Positions 45,710 through 53,905 of a stretch of DNA of 64,000 nt are shown one piece after another (the stretch's first letter is position 1; the number at the start of each line of letters is the position of its first letter). The stretch is from Candidatus Bathyarchaeia archaeon. Its GTDB lineage: Archaea > Thermoproteota > Bathyarchaeia > Bathyarchaeales > DTEX01. Under the pieces are notes generated by a model. It saw only the letters and a list, made by a program, of their open reading frames with translations. It searched no databases and was not told the DNA's origin. The position numbers and the translations under genes are program-made. The DNA is taken from assembly GCA_038882715.1 (NCBI GenBank), contig JAVZNR010000008.1, forward strand, positions 38,106 to 102,105. Direction: 5' to 3'.

Positions 45710-46624
45710 CTAATAGAAGCCTAGAACTTTGAGGAGAACAGCTTTAGCTGAATAGAGCCTATTTTCGCTTTGCTCGTATATTATTGACCTTGGATCCTCA
45801 ATCATGTCTGAGCTTATCTCATATCCACGGTGGATTGGCATGTCATGCATTATCCAAGCACTGCTTTCAGCCATATTTTCCTTATTTATCTGATATGGCA
45901 TCATAAGTTTCATTCGCCTCTCCTTCTCTTCGGCATACCTTGGGTCTGAAAAGAACTCCATGTCAACCCAAGTATCTGTGTAGACAAAGTCCGCATCCCT
46001 AATGGCTTCTTTGAAGTCTAATGTTCTCTTCCAAAGCCCGGATTTCTCAGCCTCCTCCAAAAGATCATCATCTCTTGACGGTTCATTGAAGATTGGTGTA
46101 ACGGTCGTTATTTCTATGCCAACTTTTGTGCAAGCTTCTACCAGGGAGTTGCATACATTGTTATGTACGCCTACATATACAACTTTAACTCCTTCCAGCG
46201 TACCCTTCTTCTCCTTCATCGTTATTAGGTCAGCTATTATTTGGGTCGGATGATATTTTTCATCACAGCCGTTTATGACGGGTACTTTTGACGCCTTAGC
46301 CATGACTTGAAGATCCGCATGCCTCAATGTTCTGGCTAGAATGCAGTCAACGTTTCGTGAAAGATACTGCGTCTCATCATATATGTCCGCTATTGTAAAG
46401 TTTGTTGCTCTCCAATCCATATATATGGCGTGCCCTCCCATTTGAGTCATTGCAACCTCAAAGGAAACTCTAGTTCTTGTCGACGTCTTCTGAAATATCA
46501 TTGCCAAAGTTTTTCCGCTTAAAGAACCTCGATATTTTTCTGGACTGTATTTTACCTCTAAGCCTTTATTAACAATCTCCATAATTTGTTGTCCAGACAA
46601 ACCCTTAAAATTCAATAGATGCAT
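45710..46624 (-). CDS. Ornithine-carbamoyltransferase-family enzyme with atypical HDMP motif
   Basis: 304 residues of the transcarbamylase family. The carbamoyl-phosphate loop is intact (FQKTSTRTR, near 46-54), as is the second-half ARTLRHAD region. The amino-acid site reads NGCDEKYHPTQ and, near residue 265, HDMPIHRG where OTC has HCLP and aspartate transcarbamylase HPLP. The usual call is argF, but the missing cysteine leaves the second substrate open. Divergent from the chorismate mutase gene. Confidence 0.8.
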   Translation of the reverse strand: MHLLNFKGLSGQQIMEIVNKGLEVKYSPEKYRGSLSGKTLAMIFQKTSTRTRVSFEVAMTQMGGHAIYMDWRATNFTIADIYDETQYLSRNVDCILARTLRHADLQVMAKASKVPVINGCDEKYHPTQIIADLITMKEKKGTLEGVKVVYVGVHNNVCNSLVEACTKVGIEITTVTPIFNEPSRDDDLLEEAEKSGLWKRTLDFKEAIRDADFVYTDTWVDMEFFSDPRYAEEKERRMKLMMPYQINKENMAESSAWIMHDMPIHRGYEISSDMIEDPRSIIYEQSENRLYSAKAVLLKVLGFY

Positions 46625-46743
46625 GTTTAATTTGCCTCCAAGCTAAATTTATGGGTCATGCGGCGCTATTAAGCGTTATCGGTCTTCTGGAAAGATATTT
46701 TATATGTTAATGACAAAATATTCTTTTTATTGGAGGGAAATTC

Positions 46744-47067
46744 TTGAAGACCAGCGACCTAGAGGATCTAAAGATCCTTAGAGATGAGATAGCTAGACTA
46801 ACTTTTGAGATAATTCGCTTATCCGGTGAAAGGTTAGTTTTAGCGAGAAAAATAGGTGAAATAAAGGCTAGAAACAATATGCCCATTGAGGATCCCGTGA
46901 TTGAAAATGAGTTAAAGACGAAAATTGTAGATTTTAGCCGGAGACATGGTATAGATGAAGGATTTTCGCTTAAAATCTTGGAGTTACTACTTGAGGAGTC
47001 AAAACGGGTGCAACGTGAAGCTTTAGATGCCAAGAAAATGTGGGATAAGAAAGTTTTGGAGGTTTAA
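46744..47067 (+). CDS. Chorismate mutase (AroQ type)
   Basis: 107 residues, all helical, with LRDEIARLTFEIIRLSGERLVLARKIGEIKA-type helix 1 (near 12-42), carrying the conserved R and K that bind chorismate, and a third helix with ILELLLEESKRVQ. Converts chorismate to prephenate. TTG start after GGAGGG; a TATA-like ATTTTATATG lies near 46690. The next gene (prephenate dehydrogenase) begins four bases later. Confidence 0.9.
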   Translation: MKTSDLEDLKILRDEIARLTFEIIRLSGERLVLARKIGEIKARNNMPIEDPVIENELKTKIVDFSRRHGIDEGFSLKILELLLEESKRVQREALDAKKMWDKKVLEV

Positions 47068-47070
47068 AAA

Positions 47071-47931
47071 TTGTTTGTCGCAATAATCGGTGGAGCGGGA
47101 AGGATGGGATCATGGTTCACAAGATATTTTCTCGATCACGGTCATTATGTTACAATATTTGATATAAATATGGAGAAAGCCGCTTTAATCGCTAGATCCT
47201 TAGGTATTAAAGCATGTAAAAGCGGCGTTGAAGCTGCAAAAGATGCTGATCTATTATTAGTGGCGACACCAATAGAAATTACACCGAAAGTTATATCTGA
47301 AATTATGCTAGAATTGAAGAAGGGTTCGATCGTCGCCGAGATATCTTCGCTTAAATCTGGCATTCTCCCGGTTCTAAAGGAAGCTTCTAGGCTAGGATTA
47401 AAAACTTTATCTATTCATCCGCTTTTTGGATCTGGTGCGCAAGAGATGGCTGGTGAGAAGATCGCCCTAATACCGGTTAGCGATCCAGAGCTTGAAGAGA
47501 GCTTAGCAAAGGAGATTTTCCCGGAGGCTACTATAATTCCCGTAGACTGCCATACTCATGATAGAATTATGGCTTTAACCCTATCTTTAACACACTTCAT
47601 AAACATTGTTTTTGCATCAATTGTTAGCGAAGAGGATACATGTATGTTGAAGCAGCTTGGTGGAACAACATTCACGCTGCAGTTCACATTAAGCGAAGCC
47701 GTCATGACGGAGGATCCATCGCTCTACGCATCGATTCAGATGAATAATGAGCACTCAGTCAAATATATTGATAAATTTGTGTCTAATGCTCTAAAACTAA
47801 AAAAGATTATTGAAACTAAAGATTCGGAAGGATTCGTGAGGTTCTATAAGGAAATATATAAAGCTCTCTCCAAAGATAAGGATCTTGAAATGGCGTATAG
47901 ACGGATGTACCGTGCTCTCAAAGCCATTTAA
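47071..47931 (+). CDS. tyrA: Prephenate dehydrogenase
   Basis: 286 residues. The N-terminal nucleotide fold GGAGRMGSWF (6-15), the IHPLFGSG motif (near 114) with the catalytic histidine, and a helical C-terminal dimer domain match TyrA. Makes 4-hydroxyphenylpyruvate for tyrosine. TTG start with GGAGGT inside the end of the mutase gene. Convergent with an Lrp gene. Confidence 0.9.
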   Translation: MFVAIIGGAGRMGSWFTRYFLDHGHYVTIFDINMEKAALIARSLGIKACKSGVEAAKDADLLLVATPIEITPKVISEIMLELKKGSIVAEISSLKSGILPVLKEASRLGLKTLSIHPLFGSGAQEMAGEKIALIPVSDPELEESLAKEIFPEATIIPVDCHTHDRIMALTLSLTHFINIVFASIVSEEDTCMLKQLGGTTFTLQFTLSEAVMTEDPSLYASIQMNNEHSVKYIDKFVSNALKLKKIIETKDSEGFVRFYKEIYKALSKDKDLEMAYRRMYRALKAI

Positions 47932-47958
47932 TGAGGTCTTCCGCTTATTGCATATATT

Positions 47959-48351
47959 TTAATCCTTGAGTTTTATAAGGGTTTTAGTATTTAAAACCCA
48001 AGGTAAATTTCTTATCTCATCTATCTTGGCGTTAAGTTCCTCAATCGTATAAGCTTGGATGAGAGCCGCTATATCATATTCGCCTGAAACCTCAAATACT
48101 CTATCTGTAATCTTCCTTATTTCTTGAGTCACTTCCCTCGTTTTAGCCGGCTCAGTTTCAACAAGAACTATCCCCTCAATATCAATGCTCGTTTCGATAG
48201 TAAACCTTTTTATCACCCCTTTTTCTCTCAATTGCTTTATTCTCCTTCTCACAGCTCCCTCTGTTAAACCAACTTTATTCGCTATCTCCGTATACTTAGC
48301 TCTCGCGTCTTCCTTTAATATACGCAGTATTTTTAAGTCAACTTGATCCAC
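47959..48351 (-). CDS. Lrp/AsnC family regulator, divergent from the lysine operon
   Basis: About 130 residues: winged helix (VDLKILRILKEDARAKYTEIANKVGLTEGAVRRRIKQLREKG) plus RAM domain (FEVSGEYDIAALIQAYTIEE). The open frame can be extended to 48450, but that part covers the promoter repeats and is non-coding; GTG at 48351 gives the normal N-terminus and a near-leaderless message behind a T/A-rich box (about 48376-48387). By position it is the likely controller of dapA-dapB-lysC-asd-lysA, as LysM is in Sulfolobus. Confidence 0.85.
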   Translation of the reverse strand: MDQVDLKILRILKEDARAKYTEIANKVGLTEGAVRRRIKQLREKGVIKRFTIETSIDIEGIVLVETEPAKTREVTQEIRKITDRVFEVSGEYDIAALIQAYTIEELNAKIDEIRNLPWVLNTKTLIKLKD

Positions 48352-48387
48352 AATTTTAAATGATTCATTAAGTCTTAAAAATATTTT

Positions 48388-48450
48388 CGAAAAACGTAAA
48401 ATAATTCTGTATTTTTGATACGTTTTTCGTAAAAAAGAAACGAAAAACAT
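48388..48450. promoter_or_regulatory. Three CGAAAAACRT sites between lrp and dapA
   Basis: CGAAAAACGT at 48388-48397 (plus), the same decamer inverted at 48420-48429, and CGAAAAACAT at 48441-48450 (plus). Centres are 32 and 21 bases apart, close to three and two DNA turns, so all sites face the same side. The last overlaps the likely dapA TATA region (48448-48459). Candidate binding sites for the divergent Lrp protein. Confidence 0.6.
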
Positions 48451-48499
48451 AAATAATAATTAAGTTTATTCAAGATTGTCGCTAAGAGGGGTAAGAAGT

Positions 48500-49549
48500 A
48501 TGAGCATAAAAAGATTTGAGGGATGTTATACCGCTTTAATAACGCCAATGAAAAACAATTTCGACGTCGACTTAGAAGGGCTTAGAAGACTAGTTGAGTT
48601 CCAAGTCAAGGAAGGCGTCAGCGGAGTTCTCGCAGTCGGAACAACTGGCGAGAGCCCAACGTTAACTCATGAAGAGAGCATTAGGGTTATTAGAGAGACA
48701 TACGAGGTTGCTGGCGGAAAATGCACTGTTATAGGAGGAACAGGGAGTAATTGCACCGAGAAAACTATGGAAATGACGAGGGAAGCGTATGATTTCGGTA
48801 TCAGATGCATCTTACTTGTAGACCCATACTATAACGGACCGAGCTCGCTTGAGATAAGAAAGGAATACGTCGAGCCAATTGCGGAGGCTTTTCCAGATGT
48901 CCAAATGATACCGTATGTGATCCCGGGAAGAACTGGAACCCAGCTCTTGCCACAGGATTTGGCGATCCTTCACTCTAAATTTAAAAATATTAGGGCTGTA
49001 AAAGAAGCAACCGGAAATATCGAGAACATGAAATTGACTAGAAGGCTATGCGGCGAGGATTTTGACATATTATCTGGTGATGACGATAAAACTTACGAGA
49101 TGATGATTAGCCCGGAAATACGCGCTAGCGGTGTGATCTCTGTTGCTTCAAACGTGGCACCGGGGGCCGTTCAAAGATTTACGAGGGCGATTCTTGAAAA
49201 TAGGCATAAAGAGGCTGAAACGCTTCTTGAGGCTCTCAAACCATTCTTCTCGATAGTAACCGTTAGAACTGAGGAGGAAACCCCATATGGTAAAGTTTCC
49301 TGTAGATTTCGTAACCCGGTTCCGTGTAAAACGCTCATGAACATATTAGGCATGCCTTCAGGTCCCTGCAGACGCCCACTTGGAAAGATGACTAAAAGGG
49401 GTCTAGAGGTTGTTTTAAACGCTGCAAGAACCGTTTACGAGAAGAATCCTGAGATCCTTAAGCCCATAGAAGACTTCTTTGATGTAGACTTAAGTAGACG
49501 TTTATACGATGAGCGCTTTTGGGAGGGTTTAGCGTACGACCAATATTAA
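48500..49549 (+). CDS. dapA: 4-hydroxy-tetrahydrodipicolinate synthase (DapA family)
   Basis: 349 residues, longer than the usual 290-300. The TIM barrel has GTTGESPTLTHEE (near 45), IPYVIPGRTG with the catalytic tyrosine (near 141), and VKEATGNIENM with the Schiff-base lysine (near 167). The C-terminus carries about 50 extra residues rich in proline and arginine. Condenses pyruvate with aspartate semialdehyde, first step to lysine; other aldolases of the family (KDG aldolase type) are possible, but the operon with dapB and lysA supports DapA. ATG at 48500 follows AGAGGGG by eight bases. Confidence 0.88.
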   Translation: MSIKRFEGCYTALITPMKNNFDVDLEGLRRLVEFQVKEGVSGVLAVGTTGESPTLTHEESIRVIRETYEVAGGKCTVIGGTGSNCTEKTMEMTREAYDFGIRCILLVDPYYNGPSSLEIRKEYVEPIAEAFPDVQMIPYVIPGRTGTQLLPQDLAILHSKFKNIRAVKEATGNIENMKLTRRLCGEDFDILSGDDDKTYEMMISPEIRASGVISVASNVAPGAVQRFTRAILENRHKEAETLLEALKPFFSIVTVRTEEETPYGKVSCRFRNPVPCKTLMNILGMPSGPCRRPLGKMTKRGLEVVLNAARTVYEKNPEILKPIEDFFDVDLSRRLYDERFWEGLAYDQY

Positions 49550-50336
49550 AATATGTGTAGCTGGCGCAACTGGCAGGATGGGTAGCACGCTAATACGGGA
49601 AGCCGTTGCAAGAAATTTCAAGGTTGTCGGCGCCATCGCAGCTAAAGATGACCCTAACATAGGTAAAACTTTAAGAGAGAGCGGAATCTGCGATTTAGAA
49701 GTCAAGATCGTTGACCCAACAAGAATCCCTGAAGCCGTCAAAGAGGCGGACGTGTATGTATCCTTCACTACACCTGAGGCCGAAGTCGCCAATCTGCCAG
49801 TGGTAGCCAATTTAGGCAGGAAGATCGTCATGGGAACTACAGGCTTCACCAATGAACAGATGAAAAAGATCGTGGAGGCCGTTTCAAACAAGGTTCCCGC
49901 CGTTTTCTCCCCAAACTACGCTATAGGCGTGAACATATTGTTTAGGCTTTTACGCGCGATGAAAGCGTTTCCAGAGGGATACGATTTCAGCATAGTGGAA
50001 ATCCATCATTCAGGTAAAAGAGATGCGCCCAGTGGAACGGCGAAAAAAATAGGTGAAATAATTTCAGAGATAAGAGGTTATTCAAATGTATCTTATGGCC
50101 GAGAAGGCATAAGCGTTAGGAAGCCAAGTGAGCTAGAGATTTTAGCAGTTAGAGCTGGCGGGGTTCCAGGGATACATGAGATCATAGTGGCTGGCCCATA
50201 TGAGATGATACGCATTGAGCATACAGCCTTTTCGAGAAGCGTTTTTGCTCAAGGAGCATTGTATGCTGTTAATTGGGTTTATAAGCAAGAGAAGCCTGGA
50301 ATCTACACTATGGATGATATATTAGGGCAGATTTAG
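49536..50336 (+). CDS. dapB: 4-hydroxy-tetrahydrodipicolinate reductase (apparent ACG start)
   Basis: The first conventional start (ATG at 49578) cuts through the nucleotide-binding motif. Upstream in frame the reading is ICVAGATGRMG, the standard DapB Rossmann start, back to TAG at 49530 with no ATG/GTG/TTG. ACG at 49536, nine bases after GGAGG (49522-49526), gives 266 residues, normal for DapB. EIHHSGKRDAPSGTAK (near 150) holds the substrate-binding HH and catalytic lysine. Reduces the DapA product with NAD(P)H. It overlaps the end of dapA by 14 bases. Confidence 0.9.
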   Translation, partial: TTNIKICVAGATGRMGSTLIREAVARNFKVVGAIAAKDDPNIGKTLRESGICDLEVKIVDPTRIPEAVKEADVYVSFTTPEAEVANLPVVANLGRKIVMGTTGFTNEQMKKIVEAVSNKVPAVFSPNYAIGVNILFRLLRAMKAFPEGYDFSIVEIHHSGKRDAPSGTAKKIGEIISEIRGYSNVSYGREGISVRKPSELEILAVRAGGVPGIHEIIVAGPYEMIRIEHTAFSRSVFAQGALYAVNWVYKQEKPGIYTMDDILGQI

Positions 50337-50354
50337 GAGGAAGACTACGTTCCA

Positions 50355-51539
50355 ATGGGTGGCAGGGTAGTCGTAAAATTTGGCGGAGCAGATCTCTCAA
50401 GTGGGGAGAAAATAAGAAAAGCTGCCGAAATGGTTGTAAAAGCTAATTTTGAAGAAGTTGTTGTTGTCGTCTCAGCAATGGGCGACACGACCAACAACCT
50501 AATTAAAATAATCTCGCAAATAGGAGACATAAGTGACAAAGACTATGCCGACATAGTTTCAATGGGCGAAAGAACCAGTGCACGAATATTTTGTTCAGTT
50601 CTAAAAGCTTTGGGCGCAGACGCTGTTTATCTTGAGCCAAGCCACGAGGAGTGGCCGATCATAACAGATTCGAACTTTAGAGATGCTAAACCATTTATGG
50701 ATGAGACTTGCAGGAGAGTAGGCAAGTATGTTGAGCCGCTTATCTCAAAGAGGAAGATAGTTGTTGTCTGCGGCTTTCTGGGAAGGGATAAAGATGGAAA
50801 TGTAACAACTCTCGGAAGAGGTGGAAGCGATACAACAGCCCTCATACTAGCGAACTGCTTGAAAGCGGATGAAGTTATACTTGTCAAGGAGACTGAAGGA
50901 GTCTTGTCAGCTGATCCAAAAATAGTTCAGAACCCGCGGACAATAGATAGAATAGATATTCATGAAATGTTTGCATTAGCTCACGGAGGCGCTAAAATAA
51001 TTAAGGCTGAAGCCCTAAAGTATAAGCTTCCGGGGCAAAAGCTGAAAGTTATCAGTTTTTCATCGGGGGATCTGAGGTCTCCTGGAACTGAGATAATCGG
51101 CGTTTTTAACTCAAACTCTTTCGAGATTAAGGAGAAAGAGGGTTTAGCCGCCATAAGCCTGATATGTGATATAACGCCGGAAAACTTGAGCCAAATATTT
51201 GCTATACTTGCCGGAAATGAGATATTTGGGGTTAGTACTGGAAGAAAGTCGATCACAGTATTTGTTATGACGCAGAACCTAAAGGACTTGATGAGTAAGC
51301 TGCATGGTTTGAGCGTTATTAAAGCATTGAGCTGCCTAACAAATATTGGGCTCATTGAAGTATCGCACCCAATCTTCGTCGATTCGCCCGGCTGGATTGC
51401 GAAGATAGCTGGTGCACTAGCCTCTAAAAACATAAACATTATTGAGGTCACAACAAGTAAGGCGACAATAAATATATTTATTGATGAAACGAAAATTAAA
51501 GAAGCTATTGATGTTGTGAGGGATGCGCTTGAAGCGTAA
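50355..51539 (+). CDS. lysC: Aspartate kinase
   Basis: 394 residues. Kinase motifs VVKFGGADLSS (5-15), SMGERTSARIF (near 72) and GRGGSDTTA (near 155) are followed by two ACT domains (about 255-394) that usually bind lysine or threonine as feedback signals. Phosphorylates aspartate, the committed step for lysine, homocysteine and threonine. Lies 18 bases after dapB; the next start overlaps its end by 17 bases. Confidence 0.93.
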   Translation: MGGRVVVKFGGADLSSGEKIRKAAEMVVKANFEEVVVVVSAMGDTTNNLIKIISQIGDISDKDYADIVSMGERTSARIFCSVLKALGADAVYLEPSHEEWPIITDSNFRDAKPFMDETCRRVGKYVEPLISKRKIVVVCGFLGRDKDGNVTTLGRGGSDTTALILANCLKADEVILVKETEGVLSADPKIVQNPRTIDRIDIHEMFALAHGGAKIIKAEALKYKLPGQKLKVISFSSGDLRSPGTEIIGVFNSNSFEIKEKEGLAAISLICDITPENLSQIFAILAGNEIFGVSTGRKSITVFVMTQNLKDLMSKLHGLSVIKALSCLTNIGLIEVSHPIFVDSPGWIAKIAGALASKNINIIEVTTSKATINIFIDETKIKEAIDVVRDALEA

Positions 51540-52584
51540 AAGTGTAGCGATATTAGCGGCGACGGGTGCCGTGGGGCAGCGTTTCGTTCAGCTTCTGGAA
51601 AATCATCCGTGGTTCGAGGTGACGGTGTTAGCAGCATCTGAACGTTCAGCTGGCAAAAAGTATAAGGATGCGTGCGTCTGGAGAATGGAGACAGATATGC
51701 CTAAAGAAATAGGCGAAATGACCGTTGTTAATACGGATCTTAATTCGGTTAAAGAAGTTGGCGATGTGGATTTAGTTTTCTCCGCTTTACCCGGCGATAT
51801 AGCTGGACCAATCGAGGAGAAATTTGCTATGGAGTTTCCGGTGATCAGCAAAGCGGCAGCTCATAGAATGGATGAGGATGTCCCGCTTCTAATACCCGAA
51901 GTTAACCCCGAACAGCTTGAGCTTATACCTATTCAGAGGCGGCGGAGGGGTTGGAGCGGCTTCATATCAACAGACCCTAACTGTTCAACTATACAGTTAG
52001 CTTTAACCCTAAAGCCCTTAATGAAATTCGGTTTAAAGAGAGTTATCGTCGTAACAATGCAGGCTTTAAGTGGAGCAGGCTACCCAGGCGTGCCTTCTCT
52101 CGACATAATTGATAACATTATTCCCTATATCGCTAAGGAGGAAGAGAAGATTGAAAATGAGACTAAAAAGATCCTTGGGACGTTTGACGGTGAGAGGGTT
52201 AGACCCGCTAATGTAATTGTAAGCGCCAGCTGTAATAGGGTTAACGTTAAAGATGGTCATTTAGAAGCTATATGCGTTGATTTAGAAGATAAGCCGACAG
52301 TAGAGGAGGTTAAGGAGGCTTTCAGAAACTTTATTGGCGAGCCGCAGAGGCTTAAGCTTCCAACAGCCCCCGAAAGACCAATAGTTGTTAAAGATGAGAT
52401 AGATAGGCCGCAGCCCAGGCTAGACAGAGACGCTGGCAAAGGAATGAGCGTTACTGTCGGACGGATACGCAGCGACCCGATCATGTCAGTAAAGTACCTT
52501 TGCTTAGGCCATAATACTATTAGAGGGGCAGCCGGCGCTGGAATATTGAGTGCGGAGTTAATGGTTGCTAAAGGATACGTTTAG
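51523..52584 (+). CDS. asd: Aspartate-semialdehyde dehydrogenase
   Basis: 353 residues of the archaeal/fungal Asd type. NADP loop ATGAVGQRFVQLL (13-25), the catalytic cysteine in STDPNCSTIQL (near 152) and the histidine in the C-terminal half (KDGHLEAICV). It makes the branch-point aldehyde used both by DapA and by the homocysteine module at 9-11.7 kb. ATG at 51523; a TTG two codons later is possible. Confidence 0.93.
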   Translation: MRLKRKSVAILAATGAVGQRFVQLLENHPWFEVTVLAASERSAGKKYKDACVWRMETDMPKEIGEMTVVNTDLNSVKEVGDVDLVFSALPGDIAGPIEEKFAMEFPVISKAAAHRMDEDVPLLIPEVNPEQLELIPIQRRRRGWSGFISTDPNCSTIQLALTLKPLMKFGLKRVIVVTMQALSGAGYPGVPSLDIIDNIIPYIAKEEEKIENETKKILGTFDGERVRPANVIVSASCNRVNVKDGHLEAICVDLEDKPTVEEVKEAFRNFIGEPQRLKLPTAPERPIVVKDEIDRPQPRLDRDAGKGMSVTVGRIRSDPIMSVKYLCLGHNTIRGAAGAGILSAELMVAKGYV

Positions 52585-52612
52585 CGAAATTGTCCCTCTA
52601 GGGTGTAAGCCC

Positions 52613-53899
52613 GTGTTTCTCCCACATAGATTTCTTGAGAATAGAGGGGGAATACTCTACATAGACGGCGTATCAGCTACAGAACTTGCAGATAATTTCG
52701 ATACTCCACTGTATGTACTGATCGAAAATCGTATACGTGAGAATTTCCGAGAACTAAAAAACGCGCTACTCAAGTATTACAATAAAATTAGAATTTATTA
52801 CTCCGCTAAAGCTAACACCAGCTTGGCTGTTCTAAAGATTCTTAATAATGAAGGCGCTCACTTGGATGCTGTAAGCCCCGGAGAAGTCTTTTTAGCGCTT
52901 AAAGCCGGCTTTAAACCGGAGAAGATTCTCTTCACGGGAACAAGCGTTAGGGACGACGAGATTAAGTTTCTCATAGATTCGTGGGTTATAATTAACATCG
53001 ACTCCTTATCTCAATTAAGGAGACTTCTTAAGGTTAATGTTCCGGAAGTATTATCCTTTAGGGTTAACCCGGAAATCGGAGCTGGGCATCATGAGCATGT
53101 AATTACAGCTGGTAGAAACTCAAAATTCGGCATCTGGGAAGCAGATATCCTTGAAGCATATAGGATGGCACTTAATGCGGGTGTAAAACGCTTCGGCATA
53201 CATATGCATATAGGATCCGGAATACTAAACGTTGAACCATTCTTATTAGCCGCTGAGAAACTGCTGAAGATAGCTGGTCAAATTTGTAGGAGCCTCAATA
53301 TAACATTTGAATTCATAGATTTCGGCGGCGGGTTAGGTGTACCATATAGGCCTGGAGAAAAACCTTTGGATGTAGAAATGTTTGCGGATAAGATGCTTTA
53401 CCTATTTAAGAGCAAGGTTAAGGAATACGATCTTGGAGAACCATTCTTTTGTGTTGAGCCGGGCCGTTACATAGTTTGTGATGCAGGCATACTTCTAACT
53501 AGGGTTAACACGATTAAAGTCACACCATTTAAGAAGTTTGTTGGGGTTGACGCTGGATTCAACATACTGATTAGGCCGGCCATGTATGGCGCATATCATC
53601 ATGTGATCGTCGCAAATAAGATCAGTGAAGACGGAAAGGAAGTTTATGATGTAGCTGGGCCTCTCTGCGAATCCGGCGATATATTAGCTAGAGATAGACT
53701 TCTCCCAGAAGTTCATGAGGGGGATTTGCTTGCGATATTAAACGCTGGAGCATATGGTTTCGTGATGAGTTCGCAGTATAATTCTAGGCCAAGGTGCGCT
53801 GAAGTTTTAGTTAAAGATGGAAAATATACCATAATAAGGGAAAGAGAGAGCCTTGAAGATTTGCTAAAGGGACAGCGGATACCTGAGTGGCTAAAATAA
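52613..53899 (+). CDS. lysA: Diaminopimelate decarboxylase
   Basis: About 428 residues, PLP enzyme of alanine-racemase fold. YYSAKANTSLAVL holds the PLP lysine (near 61), HMHIGSGI the PLP-stacking histidine region (near 200) and PLCESGD the catalytic cysteine (near 350). Decarboxylates meso-diaminopimelate to lysine. GTG at 52613 (GGGTG seven bases before) follows the asd stop by 28 bases and fits the family; an earlier in-frame TTG at 52565 overlaps asd. Intermediate enzymes (DapL or DapD/E, DapF) are not in the window. Confidence 0.93.
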   Translation: MFLPHRFLENRGGILYIDGVSATELADNFDTPLYVLIENRIRENFRELKNALLKYYNKIRIYYSAKANTSLAVLKILNNEGAHLDAVSPGEVFLALKAGFKPEKILFTGTSVRDDEIKFLIDSWVIINIDSLSQLRRLLKVNVPEVLSFRVNPEIGAGHHEHVITAGRNSKFGIWEADILEAYRMALNAGVKRFGIHMHIGSGILNVEPFLLAAEKLLKIAGQICRSLNITFEFIDFGGGLGVPYRPGEKPLDVEMFADKMLYLFKSKVKEYDLGEPFFCVEPGRYIVCDAGILLTRVNTIKVTPFKKFVGVDAGFNILIRPAMYGAYHHVIVANKISEDGKEVYDVAGPLCESGDILARDRLLPEVHEGDLLAILNAGAYGFVMSSQYNSRPRCAEVLVKDGKYTIIRERESLEDLLKGQRIPEWLK

Positions 53900-53905
53900 T
53901 ATGTT

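Noticed and set aside
48352..48450. N-terminal extension of the second Lrp regulator
   Set aside because: It covers the three promoter repeats and has no match to the Lrp fold; GTG at 48351 is the better start.
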